Assembly (NCBI RefSeq): GCF_003469185.1
Contig: NZ_QSIL01000006.1
Location: 1-64,000, forward strand
Origin: Collinsella sp. AM34-10
GTDB lineage: Bacteria > Actinomycetota > Coriobacteriia > Coriobacteriales > Coriobacteriaceae
DNA length: 64,000 nucleotides
Direction of reading: 5' to 3'
Below, one piece after another: positions 51,465 through 60,504 of this stretch (position 1 is its first letter; each line of letters starts with the position of its first letter). The translations under genes were made by a program, and so were the position numbers. Below the pieces are notes generated by a model. It was not told the DNA's origin. It made no database searches and saw only the letters and a list, made by a program, of their open reading frames with translations.

Positions 51465-52183
51465 TCATCACCCTCTTTGGCAATCGGCTCAGCGGTGGCC
51501 GCGGCAGCCATGTCAGCGTCAACCGAAGCGGAAACGTTCTTCCCCTTAGTCATAGCGACCGCCGGTGCCGGACCAACCTGAATATCCCCGCGCGCCCAAT
51601 CACCATCGAGCGCACGCGCCACCCAGTGATAGATGGGAATCGTAAAGAAGATCAGTGCGGCAAAGGGGCCGGCGCCAAACAGGAACATCAGCAAAAAGAA
51701 CAGCAGCCAGCACACAGCCCAATACGGGAACGACTGGAACGGACCTTTCACCGGAGTCACGCTGGTCGCACCGGCACCCGTCACCTGAGCCGTCGCCGCA
51801 TTGGCAGCCTGCGCGCTCCAACTCGCCGCCTGCGCCGCCTTGGCCGCGGCATCACTCGCCTGTGTTGCCGCCTCGGTGGCGCGCGCCGCTGCCTCATGGG
51901 TGCGGGCACGCTCCGCGGCCTCGGCCTCGCGCTGACGGGCGCGGTCCTCGTTCTCAAATTCGATATCGTCCTCGATCTCGTCACTCGGATTGAGGAGCTC
52001 GTCCAAACTCACGCCATAGAGTTTTGCGAGCGAGATCAGGTTCTCGGTATCGGGCGAGCTCTCCGCACGCTCCCATTTACTGACCGCCTGGCGCGACAGT
52101 CCCAGCTTTCGCGCCAACCCTTCTTGGCTAAAACCCTTGCTGCGACGAAGGTCGGCGAGCCGCTGCGCAGTTTCTACATTCAT
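51461..52183 (-). CDS. XRE-family regulator with membrane helices
   Basis: 240 aa. HTH_3 domain (about 1-65) with MNVETAQRLADLRRSKGFSQ and LGLSRQAVSKWERAESSPDT. A charged and then Ala-rich coiled region (about 75-140) is followed by two hydrophobic segments (about 155-195). The start at 52183 follows GGAGGAACC; longer in-frame starts are rejected. It overlaps the DUF4097 gene and probably relays an envelope signal to transcription, a common pairing. Confidence 0.85.
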   Translation of the reverse strand: MNVETAQRLADLRRSKGFSQEGLARKLGLSRQAVSKWERAESSPDTENLISLAKLYGVSLDELLNPSDEIEDDIEFENEDRARQREAEAAERARTHEAAARATEAATQASDAAAKAAQAASWSAQAANAATAQVTGAGATSVTPVKGPFQSFPYWAVCWLLFFLLMFLFGAGPFAALIFFTIPIYHWVARALDGDWARGDIQVGPAPAVAMTKGKNVSASVDADMAAAATAEPIAKEGDE

Positions 52184-52450
52184 GGTTCCTCCTATGTGAT
52201 GCCAGCCGTGCCGCCGGACCGTTTTTGTTCTTAAGGCGCCTTGCACAGTTAAAAATCTATCCGCCACCGCCAAAAGCATGCCACCTATTCTAGTGAGATT
52301 TTTGACAACCGGCGGTTGCGGGTGCATATGAGCTGCGGAAATGTGTCCAAACAAAGCAATGACCCGTAGCTTGGTTGTCCCCGTTGCGGCGTTAACGGTA
52401 GTATGGTCGTACTGTTTATTCCGCACCGCCAACGGAGGGAGTCCCGCGCC

Positions 52451-53323
52451 GTGAACCGCGATTTCGCCTCATCGCTCATCCAGCTCAACAACACGTTCTA
52501 TCGCGAGCACTCCGCCTCCTTTTCCGATACGCGTCAGGCCCCGTGGCCCGGCTGGGTGCGCACCATGGACATTGCGCTCGAACAGCTCGACGTCGCCACG
52601 ATCGAGCATCCCGTCCGCGTCTTCGACCTTGCCTGCGGCAACATGCGCTTCGAGAACTTTGCCGCCGGCGGCACGCTGGCTGCCAAAGGCGTGGACGGCA
52701 CGAGCCCCTCGGCAGACGCCAGCTGCCCCTTCGAGTTCTATGGTGTCGACTCGTGCCAGGACCTGGCCATCGATGCACGCGGCCACGCCCTGCGCATTCC
52801 CAACCTGCACTTCCAGGAACTCGACGTACTCGACGCCCTTATGAAGCTCAACCCCGCCGAGACACCCGACGTGCTTTTCGACGCCCCGCTCGCCGACATC
52901 TCGGTCTGCTTTGGCTTTATGCACCATGTGCCGTCGTGCGAGTACCGTGTACGCGTACTTGATGCCTTGGTGCGCCAAACGCGCCCGGGTGGCATCATCG
53001 CCATCAGTTTTTGGGAGTTTATGAACGACGAGCGCATGGCGCGCAAGGCCGTTCGCGCCGAAGCCCGCGCCGAGCTCACCCCGCCGTTTGAGGGTTACGA
53101 TTCCGCGCAGTTTGAAGCCGGCGACCACCTCATTGGCTGGCAAAACGACCGTCACGCCTACCGTTATTGCCACCACTTTGATGATCAGCAGATCACCGAC
53201 CTGGTGCGCGGCGTCCGTACGTTCTACAAGAGCGGCGAGGTCCCCGTGCGCGAGCTTGAGCGTTTCCATGCCGACGGTCGCAGCGGCGAGCTCAACCGCT
53301 ATGTGATTCTTAAGCGCCTGTAG
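52451..53323 (+). CDS. Trm9-like SAM-dependent tRNA methyltransferase
   Basis: 290 aa from a GTG with GGAGGGAG 9 nt upstream. SAM motif I DLACGN (59-64). The N-terminus has FYREHSASFSDTRQAPWPGW, close to the eukaryotic Trm9 pattern (FSxTRYKPWP). Further matches are HHVPSCEYRVRVLDALVRQT followed by RPGGIIAISFW, and the C-terminal AYRYCHHFDDQQITDLVRG, like YRYYHLYREGEL in Trm9. Trm9 methylates cm5U at wobble uridine to mcm5U. A nearby elp3 gene would supply cm5U. The link is a prediction from sequence and context; other methyl acceptors cannot be excluded. Confidence 0.75.
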   Translation: MNRDFASSLIQLNNTFYREHSASFSDTRQAPWPGWVRTMDIALEQLDVATIEHPVRVFDLACGNMRFENFAAGGTLAAKGVDGTSPSADASCPFEFYGVDSCQDLAIDARGHALRIPNLHFQELDVLDALMKLNPAETPDVLFDAPLADISVCFGFMHHVPSCEYRVRVLDALVRQTRPGGIIAISFWEFMNDERMARKAVRAEARAELTPPFEGYDSAQFEAGDHLIGWQNDRHAYRYCHHFDDQQITDLVRGVRTFYKSGEVPVRELERFHADGRSGELNRYVILKRL

Positions 53324-53441
53324 GCATTGACGACTCGTCGCCGAGCCGCACCGCAACTTTCGGGCACATTGCGCCCACCCTTTTTCAACCCATTGACGGA
53401 ACGTGCAGCTATGCGTTCCATACTTATGACCAAGGAGCCTC

Positions 53442-54281
53442 ATGGGAGCCGTCCACGTTCGCACGCCTAAGAACTTTGTGCTCGAGGAGCGCCTGGAGCG
53501 CTACGCCGATGCGATTGAGACGAACCCCGAGGCCTATGCCGGAGATTGGCGCAAGGCCTGTGCGCCAGCTGGCAGCAAGCCCTTCGAACACCTTCACCTT
53601 GATCTTGGCTGTGGCAAGGGAACGTACCTTGTAGAGCGCGCGGCCCACGAGCCAAACACCCTCTTTATCGGCATGGACCAGGAGCCCATCTGCATCGCCT
53701 ATGCCGCACAGAAAATCTGCGAGCAGGAGCTATCCAACGCACTCGTCCTGCCCCGAGGCGCCGCATCGCTGCCGCAGCTGTTTGCCGCAGGCGAGCTCAA
53801 TGCCATCACCATTAACTTTCCCACGCCGCAGCCCAAGGCCAAGTACGCCAAAAAACGACTCGTCCATGTCGACCATCTAATGCTCTATCGCTCGCTCTTT
53901 GCAGCCGACGCCACCGTCACGCTGCGCACCGACAGCAAGCCATTGCGCGACTACGCCCTGGGGCAGTTTGCCGCGGCCGGCTACGACACGCTTTGGGTAA
54001 GTGACGACGTACGCCGCGACCATCCCGAGCATCCCGAGACCGAATATGAATGCCGCACGCGCGAGATGGGCGCCGTCGTCTATGGCATTTGCGCCACACC
54101 CGGTGCGCAGCCAACCGACGAACAGCTCACGGCGGGCCGCATGCAGGAGCAAAGCCTTGCCTGCTACCTGCCCGATAACCTCGATGAGCTCACCTACGTG
54201 CCTCTCGGCATGGAAGAGGCCGTCGAGAACTTTAGAAACCGTGCCCGGAAAGGCAAGAAGCGCCTGCCTCAGGAACGCTAG
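53442..54281 (+). CDS. trmB: TrmB-like tRNA (guanine-N7)-methyltransferase
   Basis: 279 aa. SAM motif LDLGCGKGTYLVERA, then FIGMDQEPICIAYAAQKI and a C-terminal region fitting TrmB, which makes m7G46 in tRNA. The catalytic loop reads INFPTPQPKAKYAKKRLVH instead of the usual FPDPWPKKRHHKRR, so the Asp and Trp of that loop are changed. Substrate and activity may be altered. SD AAGGAG. Monocistronic. Confidence 0.82.
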   Translation: MGAVHVRTPKNFVLEERLERYADAIETNPEAYAGDWRKACAPAGSKPFEHLHLDLGCGKGTYLVERAAHEPNTLFIGMDQEPICIAYAAQKICEQELSNALVLPRGAASLPQLFAAGELNAITINFPTPQPKAKYAKKRLVHVDHLMLYRSLFAADATVTLRTDSKPLRDYALGQFAAAGYDTLWVSDDVRRDHPEHPETEYECRTREMGAVVYGICATPGAQPTDEQLTAGRMQEQSLACYLPDNLDELTYVPLGMEEAVENFRNRARKGKKRLPQER

Positions 54282-54379
54282 CACCGCACGCCCATTTCCT
54301 GCATTTTCTCGCGCGCTGCCGCTCCGCGCCGCCGCTACGCCATAATAGTTGGCGGACAATCGCGAGAGAAAGCAAACAC

Positions 54380-57061
54380 ATGGCACAGACCACGACAGAT
54401 ACCGCCGCCAGCACCGTCTCCGGCGCCGGCGCCGCCAGCTCATTCTCGGGCGGCACGGGAACCGAAGCCGAGTTTGGCTCGCTCGGCGCGCTCTCCCCCA
54501 CCTGGTGGGAGCCCGAGGATGGCAGTGAGCCCGAGCCATGGCTCACGCCCGACCAGGCCTTCGAGCGTTTCTTTGAATGGACGAGCGATCGCGGTATTGA
54601 ACTGTGGGATCACCAAGAAGAGGCCCTCATGGACCTGGCAGCCGGCGATCACGTCATCTTAGGCACACCGACCGGATCGGGTAAATCGCTCGTCGCGCTG
54701 GGTATGCTCTTTATGGGCATGGCGCAGGGTAAGCGTTGTTATTACACGGCCCCCATCAAGGCCCTGGTCAGCGAAAAGTTCTTCGACCTTGTGCAGGTGC
54801 TCGGCCGCGATAACGTCGGCATGATCACCGGCGACACGCATATCAACACCAAGGCACCCGTCATCTGCTGCACGGCCGAAATCCTTGCTAACGATGCGCT
54901 GCGCGAGGGTGAGGACGCCGATGCGGGCTGCGTGGCCATGGATGAGTTCCACTACTTTGCCGACCCCGACCGCGGTTGGGCCTGGCAGGTGCCGCTGCTC
55001 ACCCTGCCCCACACGCAGTTTATGCTCATGAGCGCCACGCTCGGCGATGTCACTGCCATCGCCGCCTCACTCGAGGAGCACACCGGCGCTGCTTGCGACT
55101 TGGTTGTCGACGCCCCGCGTCCTGTTCCGCTGAGCTACGACTATGTGACGACCTCCCTCGAGGGCACCGTCGAGCTCGCCATGCGCCGTGGCGAGGCCCC
55201 GCTCTATATCGTGCACTTTAGCCAGGATGCCGCCCTTGCGACGGCGCAGTCGCTCGCCAATTTTGGCATCGCCAGCAAGGCGCAGCGCGAGGCCATTAAG
55301 GAAGCTGCCAAAGGCACGAGCTTCTCCACGGCCTTTGGCAAGATTCTTAAGCGCTTGCTCGGATGCGGCGTCGGCGTGCACCATGCTGGCATGTTGCCGC
55401 GCTATCGTCTGCTGGTCGAGCGCTTGGCACAACAGGGCCTGTTGCCCGTCATCTGCGGCACCGATACGCTCGGCGTCGGCATCAACGTACCCATCCACAC
55501 CGTGGTACTCACCGCGCTCACCAAGTTCGACGGCTACAAGATGCGTCGTCTGCGCGCCCGCGAGTTTCATCAGATTGCCGGTCGCGCCGGCCGCTCGGGC
55601 TTCGATACCGAGGGCATGGTGATTGCCGAGGCACCCGAGCACGAGATCGAGAATGCCAAGCTTACGGCCAAAGCGGGCGACGACCCCAAAAAACTCCGTA
55701 AGATTAAAAAGAAGAAGGCACCCGAGGGCTTTGTCACCTGGAATAAGCAGACCTTTGAGCGCCTGATCGAGACGCAGCCAGAAACGCTCAAGCCGCGCCT
55801 GCGCATCACGCACTCCATGGTGATTAGCGTGGTCGAGCAGGGCGGCGATGCGCGAGCCCGCGTGCACGACCTCATCGAGACAAGCCTGCAAACGCCCGAG
55901 GAAAAGGCCAAGCTCGAGGTTCGCGCCGACGAAATCTTCGCCACGCTCATCGATTCCGGCGTCGTCGTGCGCGCCGAGGTGCCGCCCGCACCCGATGCCC
56001 CGGCTGACGCCGCACCAGACATCGACTATGCGCTGACGGTCGATCTGCCCGAGGACTTCGCGCTCGATCAGCCGCTCTCGCCGTTCTTGCTTGCCGCGTT
56101 GGAGCTGCTCGATCCCGAGAGCGAGACCTATACCATGGACTTAATCTCAATGGTCGAGGCAACGCTCGAGGATCCCAAGCAGGTGCTGCGCGCACAGGAG
56201 CGCGCAGCACGCGATCGCGCTATGGCCGAGATGAAGGCCGACGGCATCGAATATGAGGAGCGTCTGGAGCGCATTCAAGACGTCACGTACGAAAAGCCGC
56301 TCGAGAATTTGCTCGACGCCGCTTTTGACAAGTACTGCCAGGAAGTACCCTGGGCAAACGACTATCAGCTCTCTCCCAAGAGCGTTCTGCGCGATATGCT
56401 GGAAAGCGCGAGCGATTTTAAGGGCTACATTCAAAAGCTCGGCATCGCCCGCTCCGAGGGTATTTTGCTGCGCTACCTGGCAGAGGCCTACCGTTCGCTC
56501 GACCGCACCGTACCCATCGAGAAGCGCGACGAGCGCCTGCGCGACATTATCTCGTGGCTGGGCTTTGTGGTGCGCTCGGTGGACTCGAGCCTGGTGGACG
56601 AGTGGGAGAACGCCGGCAACCCCGCTGCACTCGACGCCGCACCGCCACAGGGCATCGACGAGGTCGTTGCGGACCGTCGCGGCTGCACGCTGTTGGTGCG
56701 CAACGCACTCTTCCGCCGCGTGACCCTTGCCGCCCGCGAGCATGTTCGCGACCTGGGCGAGCTCGACGACGACTGGGGCATGAGCGAAATTCGCTGGCAA
56801 AAAGCACTCGACGCTTACCACGAGCAGCACGAGGAAATCCTCACCGACGGAGATGCCCGCAGCGCCGCGATGTTTTCCATCGACGAGTCCGATGAGAAGA
56901 CCGCGCACGTATGGCATGTGCACCAGATCTTTGCCGACGAGGATGGCGACCACGACTTTGGCATCATGGGCGATGTCGATCTGGACGCCACGCAAGACGG
57001 TGGCGAGGTCATCTTCAAGAACTACCGTGTCGGCTTTATCGAAGATTTGATCGAGGACTAG
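54380..57061 (+). CDS. Ski2-like DEAD/DEAH helicase (DUF3516)
   Basis: 893 aa. A low-complexity N-terminal 60 residues is followed by a superfamily II helicase: Q-like LWDHQEEALMDL, Walker A GTPTGSGKS, the DEFH box in AMDEFHYFADPDRG, SATLGD, and motif VI FHQIAGRAGRSG. The C-terminal 400 residues fit the DUF3516 extension of an actinobacterial Ski2/HelY-related group. It may unwind RNA in decay or ribosome work; the role is not established. SD GAGAGAAAG. Next to trmB. Confidence 0.88.
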   Translation: MAQTTTDTAASTVSGAGAASSFSGGTGTEAEFGSLGALSPTWWEPEDGSEPEPWLTPDQAFERFFEWTSDRGIELWDHQEEALMDLAAGDHVILGTPTGSGKSLVALGMLFMGMAQGKRCYYTAPIKALVSEKFFDLVQVLGRDNVGMITGDTHINTKAPVICCTAEILANDALREGEDADAGCVAMDEFHYFADPDRGWAWQVPLLTLPHTQFMLMSATLGDVTAIAASLEEHTGAACDLVVDAPRPVPLSYDYVTTSLEGTVELAMRRGEAPLYIVHFSQDAALATAQSLANFGIASKAQREAIKEAAKGTSFSTAFGKILKRLLGCGVGVHHAGMLPRYRLLVERLAQQGLLPVICGTDTLGVGINVPIHTVVLTALTKFDGYKMRRLRAREFHQIAGRAGRSGFDTEGMVIAEAPEHEIENAKLTAKAGDDPKKLRKIKKKKAPEGFVTWNKQTFERLIETQPETLKPRLRITHSMVISVVEQGGDARARVHDLIETSLQTPEEKAKLEVRADEIFATLIDSGVVVRAEVPPAPDAPADAAPDIDYALTVDLPEDFALDQPLSPFLLAALELLDPESETYTMDLISMVEATLEDPKQVLRAQERAARDRAMAEMKADGIEYEERLERIQDVTYEKPLENLLDAAFDKYCQEVPWANDYQLSPKSVLRDMLESASDFKGYIQKLGIARSEGILLRYLAEAYRSLDRTVPIEKRDERLRDIISWLGFVVRSVDSSLVDEWENAGNPAALDAAPPQGIDEVVADRRGCTLLVRNALFRRVTLAAREHVRDLGELDDDWGMSEIRWQKALDAYHEQHEEILTDGDARSAAMFSIDESDEKTAHVWHVHQIFADEDGDHDFGIMGDVDLDATQDGGEVIFKNYRVGFIEDLIED

Positions 57062-57088
57062 TCGTACATACTGGAACGAAATGAAACG

Positions 57089-57125
57089 GGGCCGTTGGCA
57101 ATATCGCCAGCGGCCCGCTTTTGCA
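57089..57125 (+). terminator. Terminator between DUF3516 helicase and DUF2130 gene
   Basis: GGGCCGTTGGC (57089-57099) pairs with GCCAGCGGCCC (57106-57116), allowing one G-U, followed by GCTTTTGC on the plus strand. Confidence 0.7.
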
Positions 57126-57139
57126 CTATACGCTATGCC

Positions 57140-58897
57140 TTACTCGGCATCCTCGACCTCATACGAATCCGCCTCGGCGGGCTCATCGTTTGTCTCTGGC
57201 GCAGCCCCGCGTGCCTCGTCAAACGCTGCCTTCATGGTCTTGTTACCCCACGTGAGCTTGCGAATGGTAAGATCGTCGGCTTTCTTGTTGGCCAGGCGCA
57301 GATTGTTCTCGGAGGACAGCAACGCTTCCTTGGTTTTCTGCAGATGACTAATCGTCTTGTCAATCTCATCGATCGCCGTTTGGAACTTGCGGCTCGCGAT
57401 CTCGTAGTTGCGACCGAAATCGTTCTTGAACTTTTCCATCTTGGCTTCGAAGTTCGTGACGTCGATATTCTGCTGTTTGTACTCCGCTAGCTCCTGCTTA
57501 TAGCGCAGCGAACCCATGGCGGCGTTGCGAAGAAGTGTAATCATGGGAATGAAAAACTGTGGGCGAATCACGTACATCTTCTCGTAGCGATAGCTCACGT
57601 CGACTATCCCTGCGTTATAGAGCTCGCTCTCGGGCTCGAGTAGCGTGCAGAGCACCGCGTACTCACAGCCTTTCTGGCGACGATCGTGATCGAGCTTCTT
57701 AAAGAAGTCCTCGTTTTTGTGCTTGGTCGCAGTCTCGTCGTTCTCGTTTTTCATCTCGAACATAATCGAAATGACCTCGTTGCCGCTCGCGTCGCACTCG
57801 CGGAAGATAAAGTCGCCCTTGGTACCCTCGGACGCATCGTTGTCTTTCTCGAAGTACGCGTTAGGAAACGCCGTCATGCGCAGACGGTTAAACTCGGTCT
57901 CGCAGTGCTGCTCGAGCGACTCGCCCACCATCTTGGTGGACAGGCGGACCTTCATGTCCTTAAGGCGCTCAATCTCTTCATCCTTGTAGCGAATCAGGTC
58001 ATCGCTCGCGCGCTTGGCCTGCGCAAGCTCGAGCTCGTGTGCCGCCTTGGCCTGTTCCTCGCGAGAATCGCGCACCGCCAGCTCGCTCGTCAGCTTGGCA
58101 CGTGCCTCATCGCGCTCTCGCTCCACCGCGGCGACCGCCTCCGACAGGTTCATTTTTGCCATCAGTTCCTGCTCGCGCAACTGGGCACGCAGACCCTCGG
58201 CCTCTTGCTCAGATTGTGCCTTTGCGGCGGAAAACTTCTCCTGTACCGTCGCGCGGTAGTCAGCAAGCGCGCGCTCAGCTTCACCGCGAGCAGCATCGAG
58301 CTCGCGCTGCGACTCTGCCGCGGCAGCGGCAAGCGCCATCTCCTGGGCCTTGTCCGCCGCGGCAAGCCTGGCCTGCAGCTCGGCAATCTGAGCATCACGT
58401 GCAGCCAAATCGTTTTGAGCAGCATTGCGCGCCACCGACTCGACGAGCTTGGCTTCGTCATCTTTGCGCTCCAGCTGCGCACGCAAATTGTCGATTTCTC
58501 GCTGAAGCTCGGTGTTTTCCTTTTGAGCATCGGCACGGGCCTCAACCGCCGCGCGCTGACTTGCGCTCTCGCGCTCTGTGGCAGCGCCCTCGAGCTTGGC
58601 GCGCAGCTCGGCAAGCTCAGCGTCGCGCTTGGCAACCTCTTGTGCCAGCTTCTGCTCCGCGGCGTTCTTCTGCTCGACAAGTTGAGCGTTGCGCTGAGAA
58701 TCTGCCTTTTGCAAGGCAGCCGTCGAACGCGAGCGCTCAAGCTCCAGCGCCTGCTCGCCCTCGCGCTGGACTGCCTTCACACGCTCATCCAGGTCGCGCG
58801 AAAACTCGGCATTGCGCACTTGCTTGACGATGTCCGCATAGCCAGACGCATCGACCTTAAAAACTTCGCCACAATGCGGGCACTTGATCTCGTTCAT
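57140..58897 (-). CDS. DUF2130 coiled-coil protein
   Basis: 585 aa. An N-terminal zinc-ribbon-like CPHCGEVF (only one CxxC), a long Ala/Glu/Arg-rich coiled coil (about 45-325), then the DUF2130 domain: [59 protein letters not shown] and [20 protein letters not shown]2130 proteins resemble RmuC and have a restriction-nuclease-like fold; the role is unknown. Monocistronic with a terminator at 57089. Confidence 0.86.
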   Translation of the reverse strand: MNEIKCPHCGEVFKVDASGYADIVKQVRNAEFSRDLDERVKAVQREGEQALELERSRSTAALQKADSQRNAQLVEQKNAAEQKLAQEVAKRDAELAELRAKLEGAATERESASQRAAVEARADAQKENTELQREIDNLRAQLERKDDEAKLVESVARNAAQNDLAARDAQIAELQARLAAADKAQEMALAAAAAESQRELDAARGEAERALADYRATVQEKFSAAKAQSEQEAEGLRAQLREQELMAKMNLSEAVAAVERERDEARAKLTSELAVRDSREEQAKAAHELELAQAKRASDDLIRYKDEEIERLKDMKVRLSTKMVGESLEQHCETEFNRLRMTAFPNAYFEKDNDASEGTKGDFIFRECDASGNEVISIMFEMKNENDETATKHKNEDFFKKLDHDRRQKGCEYAVLCTLLEPESELYNAGIVDVSYRYEKMYVIRPQFFIPMITLLRNAAMGSLRYKQELAEYKQQNIDVTNFEAKMEKFKNDFGRNYEIASRKFQTAIDEIDKTISHLQKTKEALLSSENNLRLANKKADDLTIRKLTWGNKTMKAAFDEARGAAPETNDEPAEADSYEVEDAE

Positions 58898-58992
58898 AGC
58901 AGCTCCTCGATGGACGCAAATTTCAACCGCTTACACTCTACCGCGCCGCACGGACAAAAAAGACGCCGCCGCCATAATAGCAACAGCGCCAG

Positions 58993-59029
58993 AACCACCA
59001 CAAAGGTGCCTGTCCCCTTTGTGGCGGTT
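58993..59029. repeat. REP-like palindrome with CCTGTCCC core
   Basis: AACC-A-CCACAAAGG (58993-59006) pairs with CCTTTGTGG-C-GGTT (59016-59029), 13 bp with one mismatch. The loop and right arm carry CCTGTCCCC, the complement of the GGGACAGG core in the palindrome at 45094-45124. It lies downstream of the phosphoesterase gene. Confidence 0.65.
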
Positions 59030-59047
59030 TGTGTGACGGTTCGAGAA

Positions 59048-59593
59048 TTACAGTCCAAAGAAGCTCAAGATCTGGTCTCGGCTTACGGGCTTGTACTCGT
59101 TGGCGTCGAGGCCCACATCGTAGCGATAAATGGGGCGCTCGCGATCGCAGTTGCGCGCGTTGGTGCGGTCTCCCCTGCTGTGGATATGCCCGTGCAGCAT
59201 GATGGCGCCACGCGCCTTGCCATTCCAGCTGAGCATGGGGTAATGGCTCAACACCAGGCGATGGCCCTTGGCATAGCCGGGAGCAATCTCCAGGTAATCA
59301 CGCACGTCTTCCCAGATTTGGGGCGCAGCTGGATCTTCCCAGTCACCGTCATGGTTGCCACGGATGAGCGTTACGTTCTGACATTCGATGCGCTCGCGCA
59401 GGCGCACAGCATCCGCCAGGGGCAAACGATAGGTAAAGTCTCCCAAGATATAGAGACGGTCGTCCGCCGCCACGCACTCATTCACGGCATCGATGACCTT
59501 GCGGTTCATCTCCTCGACCGAGCCAAATGGCCGGTCCATGTCGTGCAGGATATTCGTGTCGCCCAGGTGCAGGTCGGCGGTAAACCACATCAT
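59048..59593 (-). CDS. Calcineurin-like metallophosphoesterase
   Basis: 181 aa. The two-metal motifs are FTADLHLGD (DxH), LGDFTY (GD), IRGNHDGD (GNHD), LSHYPM and MLHGHIHS (GHxH), all in order. Substrate unknown; small members of this type hydrolyse various phosphodiesters. The start at 59593 is favoured because GAGGA lies 8 nt upstream; an ATG five codons earlier lacks an SD. Confidence 0.87.
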   Translation of the reverse strand: MMWFTADLHLGDTNILHDMDRPFGSVEEMNRKVIDAVNECVAADDRLYILGDFTYRLPLADAVRLRERIECQNVTLIRGNHDGDWEDPAAPQIWEDVRDYLEIAPGYAKGHRLVLSHYPMLSWNGKARGAIMLHGHIHSRGDRTNARNCDRERPIYRYDVGLDANEYKPVSRDQILSFFGL

Positions 59594-59659
59594 CGTCTCT
59601 GTCCTCATTTCGCAACGTGTTCAACTCGTGCTAAGTATACAGACGCAGCGATGCGGCGG

Positions 59660-59839
59660 TTATCCAAAGAGCCCGCCGAACAGTCCGCGGCGGCGCTTGT
59701 CTTGCTTTTTCGAAGCGTCACCCTGAGTTTTCTTGTCCTGCCGCTTCTTACGGTCCTGCTCCAGCTCATCATCGTCGAGCAGCATATCCCACTCAAACGG
59801 GTCATCCGTCAGATCGAACAGGCCATCGTCATCAAACAT
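59660..59839 (-). CDS. 59-residue charged small protein downstream of HIRAN gene
   Basis: 59 aa, absent from standard length cut-offs. It begins MFDDDGLFDLTDDPFEWDML (acidic half), continues with a Lys/Arg/Gln-rich stretch (about 30-51) and ends GLFGGLFG. A strong SD, GGGAGG with a normal spacer, precedes the ATG at 59839. It lies 18 bp after the HIRAN gene on the same strand, so the two are very likely an operon. No family recognised. The acid-then-basic split suggests a flexible protein that binds a partner or nucleic acid. Confidence 0.75.
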   Translation of the reverse strand: MFDDDGLFDLTDDPFEWDMLLDDDELEQDRKKRQDKKTQGDASKKQDKRRRGLFGGLFG

Positions 59840-59857
59840 GGCAGCCTCCCTTACCGA

Positions 59858-60184
59858 CTAGCGAGCATCCACCACGTAGAGGCCAACGCGCACCTGGTGC
59901 CACGGGCTACGCTCGGGGGCAACCTGCTGCACGCGCGCCTCAAATACACCCTCGTGTCCATAATGCATCATCACGGATAGCGGGCCGACCCCGTTTCCCG
60001 GAACATAGCCGAGCTTGGTGTTGCCGTAATAGATCGCAACCGCCTCAGGGTCATGGGGATTATCGCGCTCGGCACACAGCGTCAGCTTATCGCCGACCTT
60101 AAGATCGCCCAGGACCAAGGCACCGTCGGCATACTGAAATCCTGCGATATGAAACGACAAAAGAACACGTGAAGGCTCGTACAT
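59858..60184 (-). CDS. HIRAN-domain protein
   Basis: 108 aa made up of one HIRAN domain: FHIAGFQYADGALVLGDLKV, DKLTLCAERDNPHDPEAVAI and NTKLGYVPG. HIRAN domains bind DNA ends or stalled-fork structures when fused to helicases such as HLTF; stand-alone bacterial versions are common but poorly understood. It is followed by the 59-residue protein. SD AGAGGAGCTGCC. Confidence 0.85.
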   Translation of the reverse strand: MYEPSRVLLSFHIAGFQYADGALVLGDLKVGDKLTLCAERDNPHDPEAVAIYYGNTKLGYVPGNGVGPLSVMMHYGHEGVFEARVQQVAPERSPWHQVRVGLYVVDAR

Positions 60185-60296
60185 GGCAGCTCCTCTAACG
60201 GCCGGATAAACCGGCGCTTAACCTTACTGAGAAGTTTACGGGCCCGTGCGGACACGAATTCACCCGCTCGCGCCTTTCACCCAGTTGCCGCAACGC

Positions 60297-60325
60297 TTGC
60301 GAGACAGAGCGCTTGCAGATAAGAT
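60297..60325 (+). promoter_or_regulatory. Promoter facing the small peptide gene (antisense)
   Basis: A -35-like TTGCGA (60297-60302), exact 17-bp spacer and -10-like TAAGAT (60320-60325) on the plus strand. Transcription from about 60332 would run into the 3' end of the 27-codon peptide gene on the other strand. A hairpin (ACCCG/CGGGT) lies just downstream. Confidence 0.4.
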
Positions 60326-60419
60326 AGAGGCACGGATGGCACCCGTTGCAGCGGGTCTTGCCAACTCCGGTGCACGTTTACATCGTGAGAAGTGGCCGTC
60401 TTCGCTTACGCGGGGGCGG

Positions 60420-60503
60420 CTATTTCATTCGGCCGATAAACAGGCCGAGTTCGATAGCCGCGATTAACAACGCCAGTAACGAAATAACATCGCTTACGTT
60501 CAT
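60420..60503 (-). CDS. 27-residue hydrophobic peptide, type I toxin candidate
   Basis: 27 aa: begins MNVSDVISLLALLIAAIELG and ends with a Phe-Ile-Gly stretch and the charged tail RMK. It is one membrane helix with a short polar head and a basic tail, the form of small type I toxins and holin-like peptides. The SD region (AGAAGGGA) lies in a hairpin (60505-60529) that would hide it. A promoter on the opposite strand (60297-60325) could make an antisense RNA over its 3' end. The gene lies in a 420-bp gap between the HIRAN and aldehyde dehydrogenase genes. Confidence 0.6.
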   Translation of the reverse strand: MNVSDVISLLALLIAAIELGLFIGRMK

Positions 60504-60504
60504 A

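Noticed and set aside
59605..59805. 66-codon minus-strand frame between phosphoesterase and HIRAN genes
   Set aside because: Out of frame with the 59-codon gene that has a strong SD; translation is Ser/Arg-rich without features.
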